Positions 13,169 to 25,849 of a DNA stretch of 64,000 nucleotides are shown here, piece by piece. The stretch's first letter is position 1. Each line of letters starts with the position of its first letter. The notes beneath the pieces are model-generated. The model was not told the origin of the DNA, ran no database searches, and worked only from the letters and a program-made list of their open reading frames with translations. The stretch is from contig OY987298.1 of assembly GCA_963920635.1 (NCBI GenBank), forward strand, positions 145,984,257 to 146,048,256, given 5' to 3'. The position numbers were made by a program, and so were the translations under genes. The stretch comes from Pseudeuparius sepicola. Lineage: Eukaryota; Arthropoda; Insecta; Coleoptera; Anthribidae.

Positions 13169-14028
13169 AGACCGGGAGGTAGTGACAGATTTTTGGACGT
13201 GATTTTACTCAGTATGCCATGCAAAGGGCATTATGTGGCACATAGTCTCACAATAATAAGGTATGAATCATAGCGTCATCCCGGGTTCTTCATGTGAAAA
13301 ACTGAGTTTTCAATTATTCGAAAAATATGCGTTTTGATATGATTTTAGTCATGTTGCCATATATTTTATAATGAAGTTCAAAATAGAAAATTCCTCGGAA
13401 AACCATAGGCATACCGTTAGGGTGGGTCCAAAGGGCTATTATTGACACGTGATCTTGTATTTTAATAATTAATTTTTCCACGTGTCTGAACAGGCTGCCA
13501 ATAAGAAGTATCCAAGTTCTTGTTATGAAAATGCTGAAAAAAGGATGGCATATACCTTTTGCGCATGTCCAAGTACTGTTTAAATTGAATGTTATTTAAT
13601 CATTTAAACGAGTTATTCGATGTAAAGTGTACTTGGACATGCGCAAACGGTATGCCATCTTTTCTTCAGCAGTTTCATAACAAGAACTTGCATACTTCTC
13701 ATTGGCAGCCTGTTCAGAAACGTGGAAAAATTAATTATTAAAATACAAGTTCACGTGGCCATAATAGCCCTTTGGGCCCACGCTAACGGTATGCCTATAA
13801 TTTTCCGAGAAATTTTCTGTTTTGGAGTTCATTATAAAACACATGGCAGCCTGATTAAAATCATATCAAAACGCATATTTTTCGAATAAATGAAAACTCA
13901 TTTTTCCATCAGGATGACGCTCTGATTCATACCTTATTATTGTGAGAATATACGCAACATAATGCCCTGTGAAAGGCATATATACTGAGTAAAATCACGT
14001 CCAAAAATCTGTCACTATCTCCCGGTCT
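13169..14028. mobile_element. AGACCGGGAG palindromic element d, copy 1
   Basis: The arms begin AGACCGGGAGGTAGTGACAG and run more than 400 bp as inverted repeats. It is the same family as 15218-16080 and the remnant at 56519-56689. Non-coding. Confidence 0.92.
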
Positions 14029-14505
14029 ATATGTATAATCACTTGACAGAACACAATAAATGTATTTCAGTTGGGTTTTTTTTGTCTAAGAACTGTTTTC
14101 GCTAAATAAAAAATATTTCGAGAAATTGCAGTAAATAAATACCCAATTATTAATAATTTCCTTTTGCAATAGCTATTATTACCTCATTAAATACTAAATA
14201 ACCGCACTTTATATTAGGAATTGGGAACAATAATTAAAAGTTGTCACAGCTAACAATTTAAATTTGTTAATTTAATGTTTCCATTCAGTTTTAAAAATAT
14301 TGTTGAGAGAACGTACAAGGGGTTGTCCTGTTGGAAGCTCTTCTAAAAGTCCTGCTGGCAGTACCGTTATAGATAAAAGTTAGATTGATCTGAACATCTC
14401 AGAGGTTCATTGAAGGGAATCCAGTGGCGGGCAACGAAAAGGAAACTAGAATATTAAACAAACAGAAAGTTTTTTAGTACCTGTAATTATAAATATAAAG
14501 AATGT

Positions 14506-14711
14506 TTTTAGTGGCATGTCAGGTAAAGGATATCAATTGCTACTGACTATATATCAATTGGAATAAATAACACCTAGCCGATGGAACCCGTATCTCCGGT
14601 AGCTTAGTTGGTTAAAGTGCCTACGGCCACAGTAGGAGTCCCGGGTTCGAGTCCCGGCTGGAGGGCATTTTTTTCCAATTGATATCCTTTACCTGACATG
14701 CCACTAAAAAA
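14506..14711. mobile_element. Inverted-repeat element carrying a tRNA-like core
   Basis: The ends TTTTTAGTGGCATGTCAGG... and the complement at 14686-14711 form a 30-bp inverted repeat around a tRNA-shaped sequence. Confidence 0.75.
14593..14665 (+). tRNA. tRNA-like cloverleaf, anticodon position CCA, atypical loop
   Basis: All four arms can be drawn: acceptor TCTCCGG/CTGGAGG with two wobbles, D stem GCTT/AAGT, anticodon stem CCTAC/GTAGG perfect, T arm CCGGG-TTCGAGT-CCCGG perfect. The total is 73 nt including the discriminator, followed by CA. The anticodon loop is GGCCACA, so the universal U33 is replaced by G. It is therefore more likely a SINE or captured tRNA relative than a working tRNA. 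Confidence 0.55.
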
Positions 14712-15217
14712 TGAAACTCTTTATAGAACAAACAAAACAGGAGTAGAGTAAGCTCATAAAATAAATACAAAACTAGTTAGAAGGTTGTTTCCCACTGTAG
14801 AAATTTTAAATTAAACTTATGCCTTCTGATAGAGAAAAATTCGCGTCTGCGATTTTTTGTTTAAAGCTCAAAACGCTTGGAATTCGGGGAAAACTAACAT
14901 TATCTTGATTTCCTCTACACTCTCAATTAACAACACAACAAAAACAAGACATTTTAAATAGTAATTTAATGAAATTTAAACATTTAGCATTTCAAACAAA
15001 TGTAAACATTTCTCCTCCGGCGGCCATTATCAGCTGACCATGACAGTTCGTTGGACTGCCCTATAGTATGGACAAGTAGTTCGTTTGCTGATTAGTTAGG
15101 TTATGTCAAATTCAATGCGCATTTGCCACATATGATGTTGTTTACAAATCATTGACGTGAGAGTTGTTTCTAAACAGATAATTAAAACCTCTTTTGGAAA
15201 TTGAATTAAATACAAAT

Positions 15218-16080
15218 AGACCGGGAGATAGTGACAGATTTTTGGACGTGATTTTACTCAGTATGCCTTTCAAAGGGCCTTATGCTGCGTATATTCCACC
15301 AATAATAAGGTATAAATCAGAGAGTCATCCTGGGTTCTTCATGTGAAAAACTGAGTTTTCAATTATTCGAAAAATATGCGTTTTGATATGATTTTATACA
15401 GGCTGCCATGTGTTTTATAATGAAGTTCAAATAGAAAATTCCTTGGAAAACCATAGGCATACCGTTACGGTGGGTCCAAAGGGCTATTATTGCCACGTGA
15501 TCTTGTATTTTAATAAATAATTTTTCCACGTTTCTGAACAGGCTGCCAATGAGAAGTATGCAAGTTCTTGTTATGAAAATGCTGAAGAAAAGATGGCATA
15601 CCGTTTGCGCATGTCCAAGTACACTTTACATCGAATAACTCGTTTAAATTATTAAATAACATTCAATTTAAATGGTACTTGGACATGCGCGAAAGGTATG
15701 CCATCTTTTCTTCAGCATTTTCATAACAAGAACTTGAATACTTCTCATTGGCAGCCTGTTCAGAAACGTGGAAAAATTAATCATTAAAATACAAGATCAC
15801 GTGGCAATAATAGCCCCTTGGACTCACCCTAAAGGTATGCCTATGGTTTTCCGAGGAATTTTCTATTTTGAACTTCATTATAAAACACATGGCAGCCTGT
15901 ATAAAATCATATCAAAACGCATATTTCCCGAATAATTGAAAACTCAGTTTTTCCCATGAAGAACCCAGGATGACTCTCTGATTCATACCTTATTATTGTG
16001 AGAATATGTGCCACGAAATGCCCTTTGCAAGGCATACTGAGTAAAATCACGTCCAAAAATCTGTTACCATCTCCCGGTCT
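15218..16080. mobile_element. AGACCGGGAG palindromic element d, copy 2
   Basis: Nearly the same sequence as 13169-14028 and complete at both ends (AGACCGGGAG...CTCCCGGTCT). Confidence 0.93.
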
Positions 16081-16504
16081 AAAACTGATTGTGGTTTTGC
16101 AGTTTCAAATAGCGCAAAGGAATTCTAGATGAAAGCTTTTTTATTCCATATAAATTTTCATTAAGAAGGAAACATTAACAAGTATGGTATAAATGATAAA
16201 TGAAGTCACTTAGAACAGCATAAAAATGCTTGGGCGACGTTTGCTTTGTAAAACAAGACCGAGTCTTAGGAGGCGCGCAGCCCTTAATAATCTTATACAA
16301 ATTTTATTTAAATGCTCTAAAAAATAATAAAATAAACTTTGAAATAATTCAAACCAAACTAAACCAATAATTTTGTTTCACACGAAACAACACCACACAA
16401 AAATCTACACACAAAATCCGACCAATCAAATCGCTATACGCTCGCTTTCTTATTGGCTGCCTCCTTGGCTAGGTCGGCGTCGACCGCATAAAAATCTTTG
16501 AATT

Positions 16505-18385
16505 TTATACGGGTGATTTCTTCTAAGTCTGGTATTTTACCAGTAGCAGAGCGTGGTAAATGCTATAAAATAGATCGCGTCCCGTATATATCACTGTGTT
16601 CTAAGTGAGTTTATTTATTTTACCAAGGTAGCTCGAGAACAGGCGCCTCGGCAATAAAATACAAGACAAAACACTTTTTTAACCATATTAAACCGAACCT
16701 GGTATTAGTAGTAAAAAGAGATGAAGGAGACAGAGAAGATAGATATTGTATTAAAAACAAGTGACTGCATGCTCGCCTAATATAATATCACCAATCCTTG
16801 CACGCGTTACAAGTTCAACGGCTGGCCACTTGTGCAGCGAACTGCGGTGGATAGCCGTGCCATAATTTCACAGATCTTAGGATATACTTGCGTAAATAGT
16901 TATAGTCGCTATGGCTTTTTAGAGACCTTTTGACAATTATTATATTGTGCATTAACATTTATGATGTGTTTGACGACAACCTTAGAAAACCTTAAAAGTG
17001 AAATATTATACAGGGTGTCCAACTTTAAATCTGTACAAATCCGTAAAATCTTCATTTTTGGAGATAATCGCCTAAACTTTTTTTTTGTTTGAAGGCCTTC
17101 AAAAACTGCTCCTTTTGAAAGTTCCTGCCAGTTTTAAAAAGCAAATCTAGGGCCGGCTGCGATTTTTTTATACCCCCGATTTTCACGAAAACCGTTTAGC
17201 GATTTTTTTGTGTAAAATCTGACCCCACAGCGTTAATCAGAACAACCCAAAACCCCTATATACCAAATTTGAATAAAAAATATACAGGGAGTTCTATTCT
17301 GCAGGTTGTCAAAGTTGAGAAAAATAGGAATTTTAGAGGCGTCTGCCAAGTCGAGAGTGCCATGGAATCCCCTCAAAACAGTTGAATAGTCAATAGGACC
17401 ACTCAAGGTGTTGGTGTGCAAAGGTCCAATACAAAATACACAGAGTGTTCTTATCTGTGCCATCTCAAAATACTGAATTTTTGGGAGTCAAAAATCGAGT
17501 ATATCAAAACTGCTCCACACACTATAAACGAACTAAATCTAAAAAATACAGAAGTCTGCCAGTCATTAAGTCCATATCAGTTAAGGTGGCTGGTGTGCCA
17601 AACAGGAAACGCACAGAAAATGTATCATCTTAGACCGTGACTTTGTTGAGTAAGGTCCAATAATTTAAATTGTTTTTATTTGTTAGTTGGCATTTTGTAA
17701 AGAAATATATTAATTTTGTCTTTATAAATATTTTTTCAATGATTCCACAGCATTCATGACCCGTATAAAGTTTCATAAAAATTCATCATTTTGAGATGGC
17801 ACAGATAAGAACACTCTGTATATTTTGTATTGGACCTTTGCACACCAACACCTTGAGTGGTCCCCTTGACCATTCAACTGTTTTGAGGGGATTCCATGGC
17901 ACACTTGACTTGGCAGATGCCTTTAAAATTCCTATTTTGCTCGACTTTGACACCCTGCAGAGTGGAACTTCCTGTATATTTTTTATTCAAATTTGGTATA
18001 TAGGGGTTTTTGGGTGTTCTGATTAACGCTGTAGAGTCAGATTTTAAATAAAAAAATCGCTAAATGGTTTTCGTGAAAATCGGGGGTATAAAAAAATCGC
18101 AGCCGGCCCTATATTTGCATTTTGAAAATGGCAGGAAGGCCAAAAGAAGCGGTTTTTGAAGGCCTTTCACACAAAAAAAAGTTTAGGCGATTATCTCCAA
18201 AAATGAAGATTTTACGGATTTGTACAGTTTTAAAGTTGGACACCCTGTATGTTGCTCATAGAATATGAATATTTATGAAAACTGCGCGACGCTTATGTCC
18301 TATATTCTTTTTGTGACGCAAATTAGAGTGTTTTATGCTGTTTTAAGTCACTGTAGCAATACTACCTATACCCAGTTATCTTCAG
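16505..18385 (+). mobile_element. Repeat family Z, copy 1, split by element f
   Basis: Positions 16505-17010 and 18248-18385 match 62452-62894 and 63029-63125 in the same orientation. It contains AACAAGTGACTGCATGCTCG and TTGCGTAAATAGTTATAGTC blocks. No coding pattern is recognised. The flanking copy gives an empty site for element f. Confidence 0.75.
17011..18247. mobile_element. CAGGG palindromic element f, copy 1
   Basis: It starts CAGGGTGTCCAACTTTAAAT and ends with the complement, flanked by TA. The matching sequence ATTATGTTGC at 62871-62880 is the empty site. Both arms encode the same 76-codon frame (17233-17463 minus, 17796-18026 plus), because they are copies of each other; a protein role is not supported. 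Confidence 0.92.
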
Positions 18386-18632
18386 TAATGTTTTTCTGGG
18401 CCAGTAATTGCGATCGCGATGACTAAATCAAAGTTAATCCAGTTGTGAACATCAGGGTCGTGTTTGACTAGCGTGGTCCAGTTCCATTAATTAGTATTAT
18501 GTCTGTGTGTGTGTCCTATGGGTTGTCTTGTTTTCATATCTCATATTAATAAAGAAAGCGGAACAACAGTCGTATGAATGAATACTGATTTGGACAGAAA
18601 TACGGCGATATATCATAACATTCACATCTACA

Positions 18633-20086
18633 CAGTGTCCTTCAAAAAGTTCGCACCACAGGGGGGAAATTTTTAATTAACGATTTATTTTGAAATTAAA
18701 TTTTGGGGTTACCTTTTGCTTTAAAAAAGATGAAAAATGATCCACTCAAACGTGGTCATGTGACTTTCGTTATCTGTCAAAAATGACATTTAAAAAAATA
18801 TAGGTATCGCCAAAAATGGGATTAGTTGTTAAAATATCAAAAAGTTTTACTTGAAAAAGTTGTTTTTTTTTTCAATTTTACGTAAGTGTACCAAATTTGA
18901 ACGCTCTACTAAAATATTTAGTTTTTTGTCAATTTTTAATATTTATGAAATTTCTGAAAATTTTAAAAACTCGAAACTTCGTAAAAACTATTTTATATCA
19001 CTAGCTTTATCATTCTATTAATTTTTTATTACTAATTACCGATAAGAATAGGTATTTTTCAAAAGAAAATGATATTTACGCTTTAAAATTCTGTTATGTT
19101 TGTTGCAAAGTTGATGCACCGTCTAGCATTTGGGGTATGAATTTAGTTACATTACGTTTCCCAGTTCTAAATTGATGCCAAAATAATAATAAATTAAAAT
19201 ATCATCACTATTTTACGTATAACTATTTTACGTATCTAAGCAAAATTCTTGACTTTTATGGAACAAATAATAATTAAAATATTACCTTTAAGTTTAATTT
19301 CATGCTAATCGATATTGATGAGTAGGCCATGGAGAGAATAGAAGCATTTGATTTATTTGACAGTTTGATAACTGTCAAATAAAAGCTGTCAAATAAAACA
19401 ATTGCTTCTATTCTCTCCATAGCCTACTCATCAAAATCGATTAAAGTGAAATTAAATTTAAAGGTAATAATATTTGTTCCATAAAAGTCAAGAATTTTGC
19501 TTAGATACGTACAATAGTTTGATTATATTTTAATTTATTATTATTTTCGCATCAATTTAGAACTGGGAAACGTAATGTAACTAAATTTATACCCCAAATG
19601 CTAGACGGTACATCAACTTTGCAACAAACAACAGAATTTTAAAGCGTAAATATCATTTTCTTTTGAAAAATACCTATTCTTATCGGTAATTAGTAATAAA
19701 AAATTAATAGAATGATAAAGCTAGTGATACAAAATAGTTTTTCCGAAGTTTCGAGTTTTTAAAATTTTCAGAAATTTCATAAATATTAAAAATTGGCAAA
19801 AAACTAAATATTTTAGTAGAGCGTTCAAATTTGTACACTTACGTAAAATTGAAAAACAAACAACTTTTTCAAGTAAAACTTTTTGATATTTTAACAACTA
19901 AACCCATTTTTGGCGATATATTTTTTTAAATGTAATTTTTGACAGATAACGAAAGTCACATGACCACGTTTGAGTGGATCATTTTTCATCTTTTTTAAAG
20001 CCAAAGGTAGCCCCAAAATTAAATTTCAAGATAAATCGTTAATTAAAAACTTCCCCCCTATGGTGAGAACTTTTTGGAGGACACTG
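18633..20086. mobile_element. CAGTGTCC palindromic element h
   Basis: The ends are CAGTGTCCTTCAAAAAGTTC and its complement. Long matched arms of about 690 bp surround a short core with ATTTGACAGTTTGATAACTG. No ORF. The ends resemble CAGGG elements by one base change. Confidence 0.9.
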
Positions 20087-20092
20087 TATATA

Positions 20093-20640
20093 CAGGGTGT
20101 TCCAAAATATCATGTACATACGGAAGGGTGTAATTCTTTGGCTTATTTCATGGCTAAAACTTCATATAAACATAGGTCCGCAAACGCTTCGTTACCGATA
20201 TACAGGGTGTTGAAATTTCAAGATTTTTTTAGTTTTTTTTCTTTATAGCTCCTACAGTTTATGAGATATTTAGCTCAAATTTTGAATATAGGTTACGCTA
20301 TAGGGCCTACATCATTGGGCGTGCCAATTGGTTGTGTGGATCTACAGGGAGATATTTTTTCAGGGGTCATGCCCCCTTTTCTACCCCTGAACATTTTTGC
20401 GGTGTGCCGCTGGTAGATTTCAAAGTACAAAATAAATTTCCTGTTTATATTTTCGTATCCTCGTTTTAAATGAACGATATATTTTCCTTTATTTATGTCA
20501 TTGTTAATTAAAACAAGAATAGGAAGTCCTTTTTATCAATAAAAAATCAAGTTTAAACTGAAAAAAATATACAAACGATTTTGAAAAATATTAGTTGGCC
20601 CGGTTTTTTTGCACCTGAGTGTATATACGAAATATGAAGA
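20093..20640 (+). mobile_element. One-armed CAGGG element i
   Basis: It starts CAGGGTGTTCCAAAATATCA, close to element a, and begins 7 nt after element h ends. An inner CAGGGTGTTGAAATTTC sits 110 nt inside, at 20203. No right arm is found, so it is truncated; the stated right limit is approximate. Confidence 0.75.
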
Positions 20641-20692
20641 ACTAGCAGAAAACATAAACATATCCTTTTTAAAAGCTTTTATTTAACTTGCA

Positions 20693-20695
20693 ATG

Positions 20696-20724
<29 letters not shown>
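20693..20724. repeat. (ATGT)n microsatellite, 8 units
   Basis: Uninterrupted ATGT units directly precede the 122-bp satellite. Confidence 0.95.
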
Positions 20725-20726
<2 letters not shown>

Positions 20727-20770
20727 TTTGTTCGGGTGGAATCTTGCAACTCAATTTTGAAGCAGATATC

Positions 20771-21244
20771 TTCAACCGATCGAGCTGAAATTTTGTACAC
20801 ACGTTTAATTTGGACGACAATGCATGATTATATGTGTGACGTCATTCTAAATCCAACATGGCGGATCACCCAAGATGGCGGACTAGTTAAATTTCAACCG
20901 ATCGAGCTGAAATTTTGTACACACGTTTAATTTGGATGACAATGCATGATTATATGTGTGACGTCATTCTAAATCCAACATGGCGGAACACTCAAGATGG
21001 CGGACTAGTTAAATTTCAACCGATCGAGCTGAAATTTTGTACACACGTTTAATTTGGATGACAATGCATGATTATATGTGTGACGTCATTCTAAATCCAA
21101 CATGGCGGAACACTCAAGATGGCGGACTAGTTAAATTTCAACCGATCGAGCTGAAATTTTGTACACACGTTTAATTTGGATGACAATGCATGATTATATG
21201 TGTGACGTCATTCTAAATCCAACATGGCGGAACACCCAAGATGG
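20771..21244 (+). repeat. 122-bp tandem satellite, about 3.9 units
   Basis: Units start at 20771, 20893, 21015 and 21137 with TTCAACCGATCGAGCTGAAA. They differ at only a few sites. Each contains TGTGACGTCATTC and ends ...AAGATGGCGGACTAGTTAAA. Confidence 0.95.
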
Positions 21245-21373
21245 TCATTAGAAGGTCTCCTCATTGAAGAGCTAGACTGTTCTAAACTAACCGGCAAACG
21301 ACCTTGCAACAATGATGCGTTAACTGAGATGAATAGACTCAGACACCTGGCCAAACTAAAAATTACAAAATAA
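21239..21373 (+). pseudogene. Coding-like C-terminal fragment after the satellite
   Basis: The frame reads RWSLEGLLIEELDCSKLTGK, then RPCNNDALTEMNRLRHLAKL plus KITK and TAA. Amino-acid composition and codon use look protein-like and differ from the flanking AT-rich DNA. I do not recognise the family. It has no start and is probably a remnant of a mobile-element gene. Confidence 0.4.
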
Positions 21374-21700
21374 ATTACAAGTAAAAAAATATTTTTAAAA
21401 AAAGCTTTTATTTAAATGCGCTAAAAAGAATAAAATAATCTTTTCTTTTAAAACTTTTACTATCAACTTATAACGTCATTCCACAATTTATATGATATAA
21501 AAGCTTGTCGCGAGATTTAAGTAGTGGTATTTACTTAGTTTGAAAACTTAAATCTCGCGACAAGCTTTTATATCATATAAATTGTGGAATGACGTTATAA
21601 GTTGATAGTAAAAGTTTTAAAAGAAAAGATTATTTTATTCTTTTTAGCGCATTTAAATAAAAGCTTTTTTTTTAAATATTTTTTTACTTTTAATTTATTT
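21372..21700. repeat. Inverted repeat (arms about 150 bp)
   Basis: Left-arm AAAGCTTTTATTTAAATGCG and GCTTGTCGCGAGATTTAAG recur in complement on the right, around the core GTAGTGGTATTTACTTAGTT. No ORF. Confidence 0.85.
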
Positions 21701-22227
21701 TAGTTGAACATACCCAATATTCAACGTTACAAACATGTAGTTAGCTCGTCAGCTTAAGTATAATTACATAATATTAAAAATGTATAGCCATCTTATTTTG
21801 ATGAATAAATCTTTGCATCATTGCTTTACAAATTATCATTTTATATTTTAATTTGACACTTTCTATTCAATTGCCTACTTATTCATGTCAATACTAAACA
21901 ACTGCAAATTAGCGATTCCATGGTCAGGTGTACCTACTCAGTTAGCGGGTATGTACTCTTTCAATAATTCGATGACGGCCTCCTTATGTCGTACACCTAA
22001 ATGTTCAGCACTGCCAAGGTCGAAATTTTATTTAATGTGCAAATTTGTCATTGAAAGATACTTACCTATATTTGCCTTGTTTCAGGTGACATAAGGACGT
22101 CACTACTAGCGGGAAGCAAATTCAACGTTTCCTGGCATTTAGGATACCCTCACAAGGTATGATACTTTCCGTGTAATATTGTTCCCCATAATCCATTTTA
22201 ATATTCGCATAAAATGCAAACGAGGTT
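21701..22227. other. No gene seen
   Basis: A 69-codon ORF at 21885-22094 shows no motif. No repeats were noticed. Confidence 0.5.
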
Positions 22228-23695
22228 TATAACTGATTGAATTTAGATATTTTTCTTTAGTTGGCCCTGATTTGTCATTTGGGGTTAATTAAATTACTGT
22301 CATCAAGTAGGCACCTGTCACCGAATCGCTTTAAATAAACAGTAATGTTGAAAGGTGGTTTTCTTCCCTGTACACTGTGAGGGTGTCCCAGATTACGTGA
22401 CAAAGCCGATTTTCTCGCTAATTTTAAAGATAAATTGATGGTTCAAAAACTAAACTTGTGTAGAATTCCTTTAGAAATTCGCGAGGCCAACGATAAAGAC
22501 TCGGTAGGCCTCGAGAAATGCGAATATGACGTCAAACTTAATATACAGGTTGTGGTTAATAAGTTATTAGTTTGACCGAGAGTGAGCATCACTTGGTCAG
22601 ATTTTTGAGATACCCTGTATATTTTAAGTTTTTTTAGGTTCCTTTTGGTCTCCCAATTCCAACCATAGATACCTAGTACTATAGTTGTCTCTAAAAATAA
22701 CCAAGCAACGAATTTTCATTTTTTGGTAAATTTCGTCAAAATGTAATAACATGATAAATTCACACCTTTCCATATGGAGTGCTAAAAATATATCGTTAGG
22801 AACAACTATACGGAGTGTCTCACTTAATAGTGAAACAACCTAATTTTTAACCGAGCAGAACGAAATTTTTACCAAAGGTAGATGACATTGTTAATTAATT
22901 AATAGTAAATTAATAATTTAGTAAAAAAAGTCGTTCAGAATCGATCCAGAACCCTAAATCCAAAATTTTGACAAAATCAAAAAAATATTAAATACGAAAA
23001 ATTATAAAGTCCAAAAATAGCAATTTAATAATTTCCTGATGCGTTTAGAAAAGTGTGCCATGGAAGTTTTGAAGAAACAACTTGCTTTCCAAACTTCCAT
23101 GGCACACTATTCTAAACGCAGGAAATTATTAAATTGCTATTTTTGGACTTTATTTTTTTTGTTTAATATTTGTTGATTTTGACAAAATTTTGGATATAGG
23201 ATTCTGGATCGATTCTGAACAACTTCCTTGAGTAAATTTTTTGGAAAAAAAATGCCTAATATTACTTTCGGATTTTTAGCCTCGATTGTGGTATCGCAGG
23301 TGGCTTTGACTTTGGAGTAGGCAACTAATTTTTTGTAAATAAGTAGGCATCTTCCTTTGGTAAAAATTTCGTTCTGGTCGGTTAAAAACTAAAGAAGTTA
23401 TAAGGTTGTTTCACTATTAAATGAGACACTCTGTGTATAAAACGTTGGGATTGGGAAAAAAAAGGGAAACTAAAAAACCCAAAATTCAGGGTGTCTCAAA
23501 AATTTAACCAAGTGATGCTCGCTTGATGTCTCGTTTAATATGCTTAGGTAATATCTCGAAAGAGGCATCGAACTATAAAAGTGATCCGGTGATAAATAAA
23601 TAAATAAGTGCCTACTTGATGACAGTAATTTAATGAACCCCAAAGATGATACGTCAAGGCCAACTAAAGAAAAATTCAATCATTTTTTGTGCATT
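22228..23695. mobile_element. Outer palindromic element l with nested element
   Basis: The segment TTGGCCCTGATTTGTCATTTGG at about 22260 and its complement at about 23640 are distal arms. Proximal arms carry AGTGAGCATCACTTGG and its complement. A second palindrome lies inside. Confidence 0.75.
22811..23434. mobile_element. Palindromic element nested in element l
   Basis: The ends are CGGAGTGTCTCACTTAATAG and its complement (to 23434). The centre holds the inverted pair TGCCATGGAAGTTT/AAACTTCCATGGCA around 23056-23104. No ORF. Confidence 0.85.
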
Positions 23696-24175
23696 TTCAG
23701 CGAGACTAGAACTAAAATAAACATTGAAAAATGAAAAGACACTGAGAAAAATAGAAAATCCTTTTTTTCTGACCCACCCTATATTAAGTAGGTAGGTTAA
23801 TTCTCGTATTGTATGTAAATAACAATCTCTATTGCATGCTGCAGGAATTTAATCGCACCGTCGACGTTTGCTAATTTCTAATTTTATCGTCCACTTTATC
23901 AACCGATTATAAATGCTTTACGGCTTATAAATAAGCCGGTGTATTTGGCGGCATGAAATCACAACTGCAGAATTTAATAGTCACGAAAACAATTAATCAT
24001 TCAGCACTTATGCACGTTTACGTTTCCTGCCCACCAAATACCAATTTGCCAGCGAATACTCTCCATATGTGTCTCGTTTAATGTGCTTATATCAATTTGT
24101 ATAGGTACCTCGAAAAAGGCATCGAACTATAAACGGAACCAATCCTGACTCAATTGGACAAAATATTTTTATATA
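23696..24175. other. No gene seen
   Basis: AT-rich sequence between two mobile elements; nothing supported. Confidence 0.5.
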
Positions 24176-24709
24176 CAGGGTGTCCGGTAAGTTCGGGGAA
24201 ATCTCTCGCCAGCGTGTTGGTGACGTCAAAATATACCTGGTGTTTCATATATTTTTTCCCCTAAAGTACTCCGTAACAGAACTACAGGGTCCCAAAGGGG
24301 TACTCACTGCTTTACATTTTTTGATTTAACTTTTGAACGCCCTTGTATATTTTGATGAAATTTTGGAATTTTGCATAGACGGTAAAAACCAATTACCTCA
24401 TATTTGAATCATGCTTGGACAATGCCGTGGAAGTCAGGAACGGACTTCACGCAATACCCATGGGCTCAAAATTTTGACTGGTATAAATTTAAAAAGCCGA
24501 AAACAAATTTTTTTAAAGCCTTGAACATTTCTCTTCAAAAAAGGTACTCTTTATTCGTTTCGAAAAAGTCAACCGTTTTCATGGAAAAATCGCTTTTTTG
24601 AAATCCGTAACTTAAGATGCAATAATGGAAACTACCAGAATTTAGTGTTTTCACCTGACGGATAACAACAATTACGTGTGACAAGATTTGTCAATAATTT
24701 TTATTAGCA

Positions 24710-25849
24710 ATGGAGCATTTTTATACTTATGCCGAATATGCAGACATGCATTTAATTTATGGACAAGCACACTGCAATTCTCTGGAGGCAAGCAGAATTT
24801 ATGCTCAAAGATTTCCAAATCGCAATTTGCCAAATCGAAAAACATTTGTGAGAGTTGATCGTCGTTTAAGAGAAACAGGTAGTAAACAAACCGAGTTTAG
24901 AATGTCTTAAATCAGTCTCCTAAAATTTACATTAGGTAGTTTTTTACCTCGTCGTGGTGGGGAAGGGCCGCAAAGGAGAGCAAGAAATCAAAACTTAGAA
25001 GAGCACATATTGGATGAAATATCCGAAAACCCTTCTAATAGCGTTCGTAAGCTTGCAGCTCAGTTAAATACCACAAAGGGGGTTGTTCATGAAACATTGC
25101 GAGAACAGCTACTTTATCCTTATCACGTCCAAAAAGTGCATGCAATGTCTCCGAATGATTATCGTCCACGGCTTAACTATGCAAACTGGTTTTTGCAACA
25201 ATTTATAGGCGATCCGAGTTTCACAGAAATTGTTTTATTTAGCGACGAAGCTGGCTTCACGAGAGACGGTATTACCAACAGTCGAAATCTGCACATTTGG
25301 CATGACGAAAACCCTCACGCCATAGTTCAGATCAAGCACCAACAAAGATTTCTGGTTAATGTTTGGGCAGGGATAATTGGGAATAATTTGATTGGTCCTT
25401 TTGTTTTGGATGAACGTTTGAATGGAGCTCTGTATTTACATTTTTTACAAAATAATTTAAATGATTTACTGGAAAATGTGCCCTTACAAATAAGGAATCA
25501 AATGTGGTTTATGCACGATGGCGCTCCCCCACATTATTCCCGGGAGGTACGTCTCTACTTAACCCAGCACTTTGACAATCGTTGGATAGGCCGAGGAGGA
25601 CCTGTTTTGTGGCCACCTAGGTCTCCTGACCTCAATCCGTTAGATTTTTTTTTCTGGGGTCATCTCAAGGGACTAGTATATTCAACTCCTGTAAATACCA
25701 GGGAAGAGTTATTGGAAAGAATATTTCACTATTCTGATCAAATTCGAAATGATCCTGAAATGCTGTTTAGGGTGCAGCAAGAAAAAATTCGCAGGATAAG
25801 AAAATGTATTCGGGTAGAAGGAGCTCACTTTGAACATTTGCCCGACTAA
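24710..25849 (+). CDS. Tc1/mariner-type transposase (DD41D), one 57-nt intron
   Basis: Exon 1 is 24710-24878 and exon 2 is 24936-25849; together they give 360 residues and TAA. The 24879-24935 segment has GTAGTA...TTACATTAG ends and removes two in-frame stops; without splicing the gene is broken. The N-terminal 60 residues (MEHFYTYAEYADMHLIYGQA...) are the helix-turn-helix common in insect elements of this type (DUF4817-like). A second HTH follows (NPSNSVRKLAAQLN). Catalytic residues appear in LFSDEAGF, FMHDGAPPHYS and WPPRSPDLNPLDFFFWGHLK. I count 41 residues between the second and third Asp. The C-terminus is the usual EGAHFEHLPD. It acts in the nucleus to cut and paste TA-flanked DNA. The repeated GGTAGT at both intron edges also allows an insertion instead of an intron. 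Confidence 0.93.
24879..24935 (+). other. 57-nt putative intron in the transposase gene
   Basis: It begins GTAGTA after ACAG and ends TTACATTAG before GTAGTT. Splicing joins GAA ACA G to GT AGT TTT, which restores the ETGSF motif expected after the first HTH. Confidence 0.7.

Noticed and set aside
14593..14665. Functional tRNA-Trp (CCA)
   Set aside because: U33 is absent, the body does not resemble eukaryotic tRNA-Trp, and the locus is inside an inverted-repeat element.
17233..18026. Two conserved 76-codon ORFs on opposite strands as a new protein
   Set aside because: They are the two mirror arms of one palindromic element, so identity does not indicate selection on protein.
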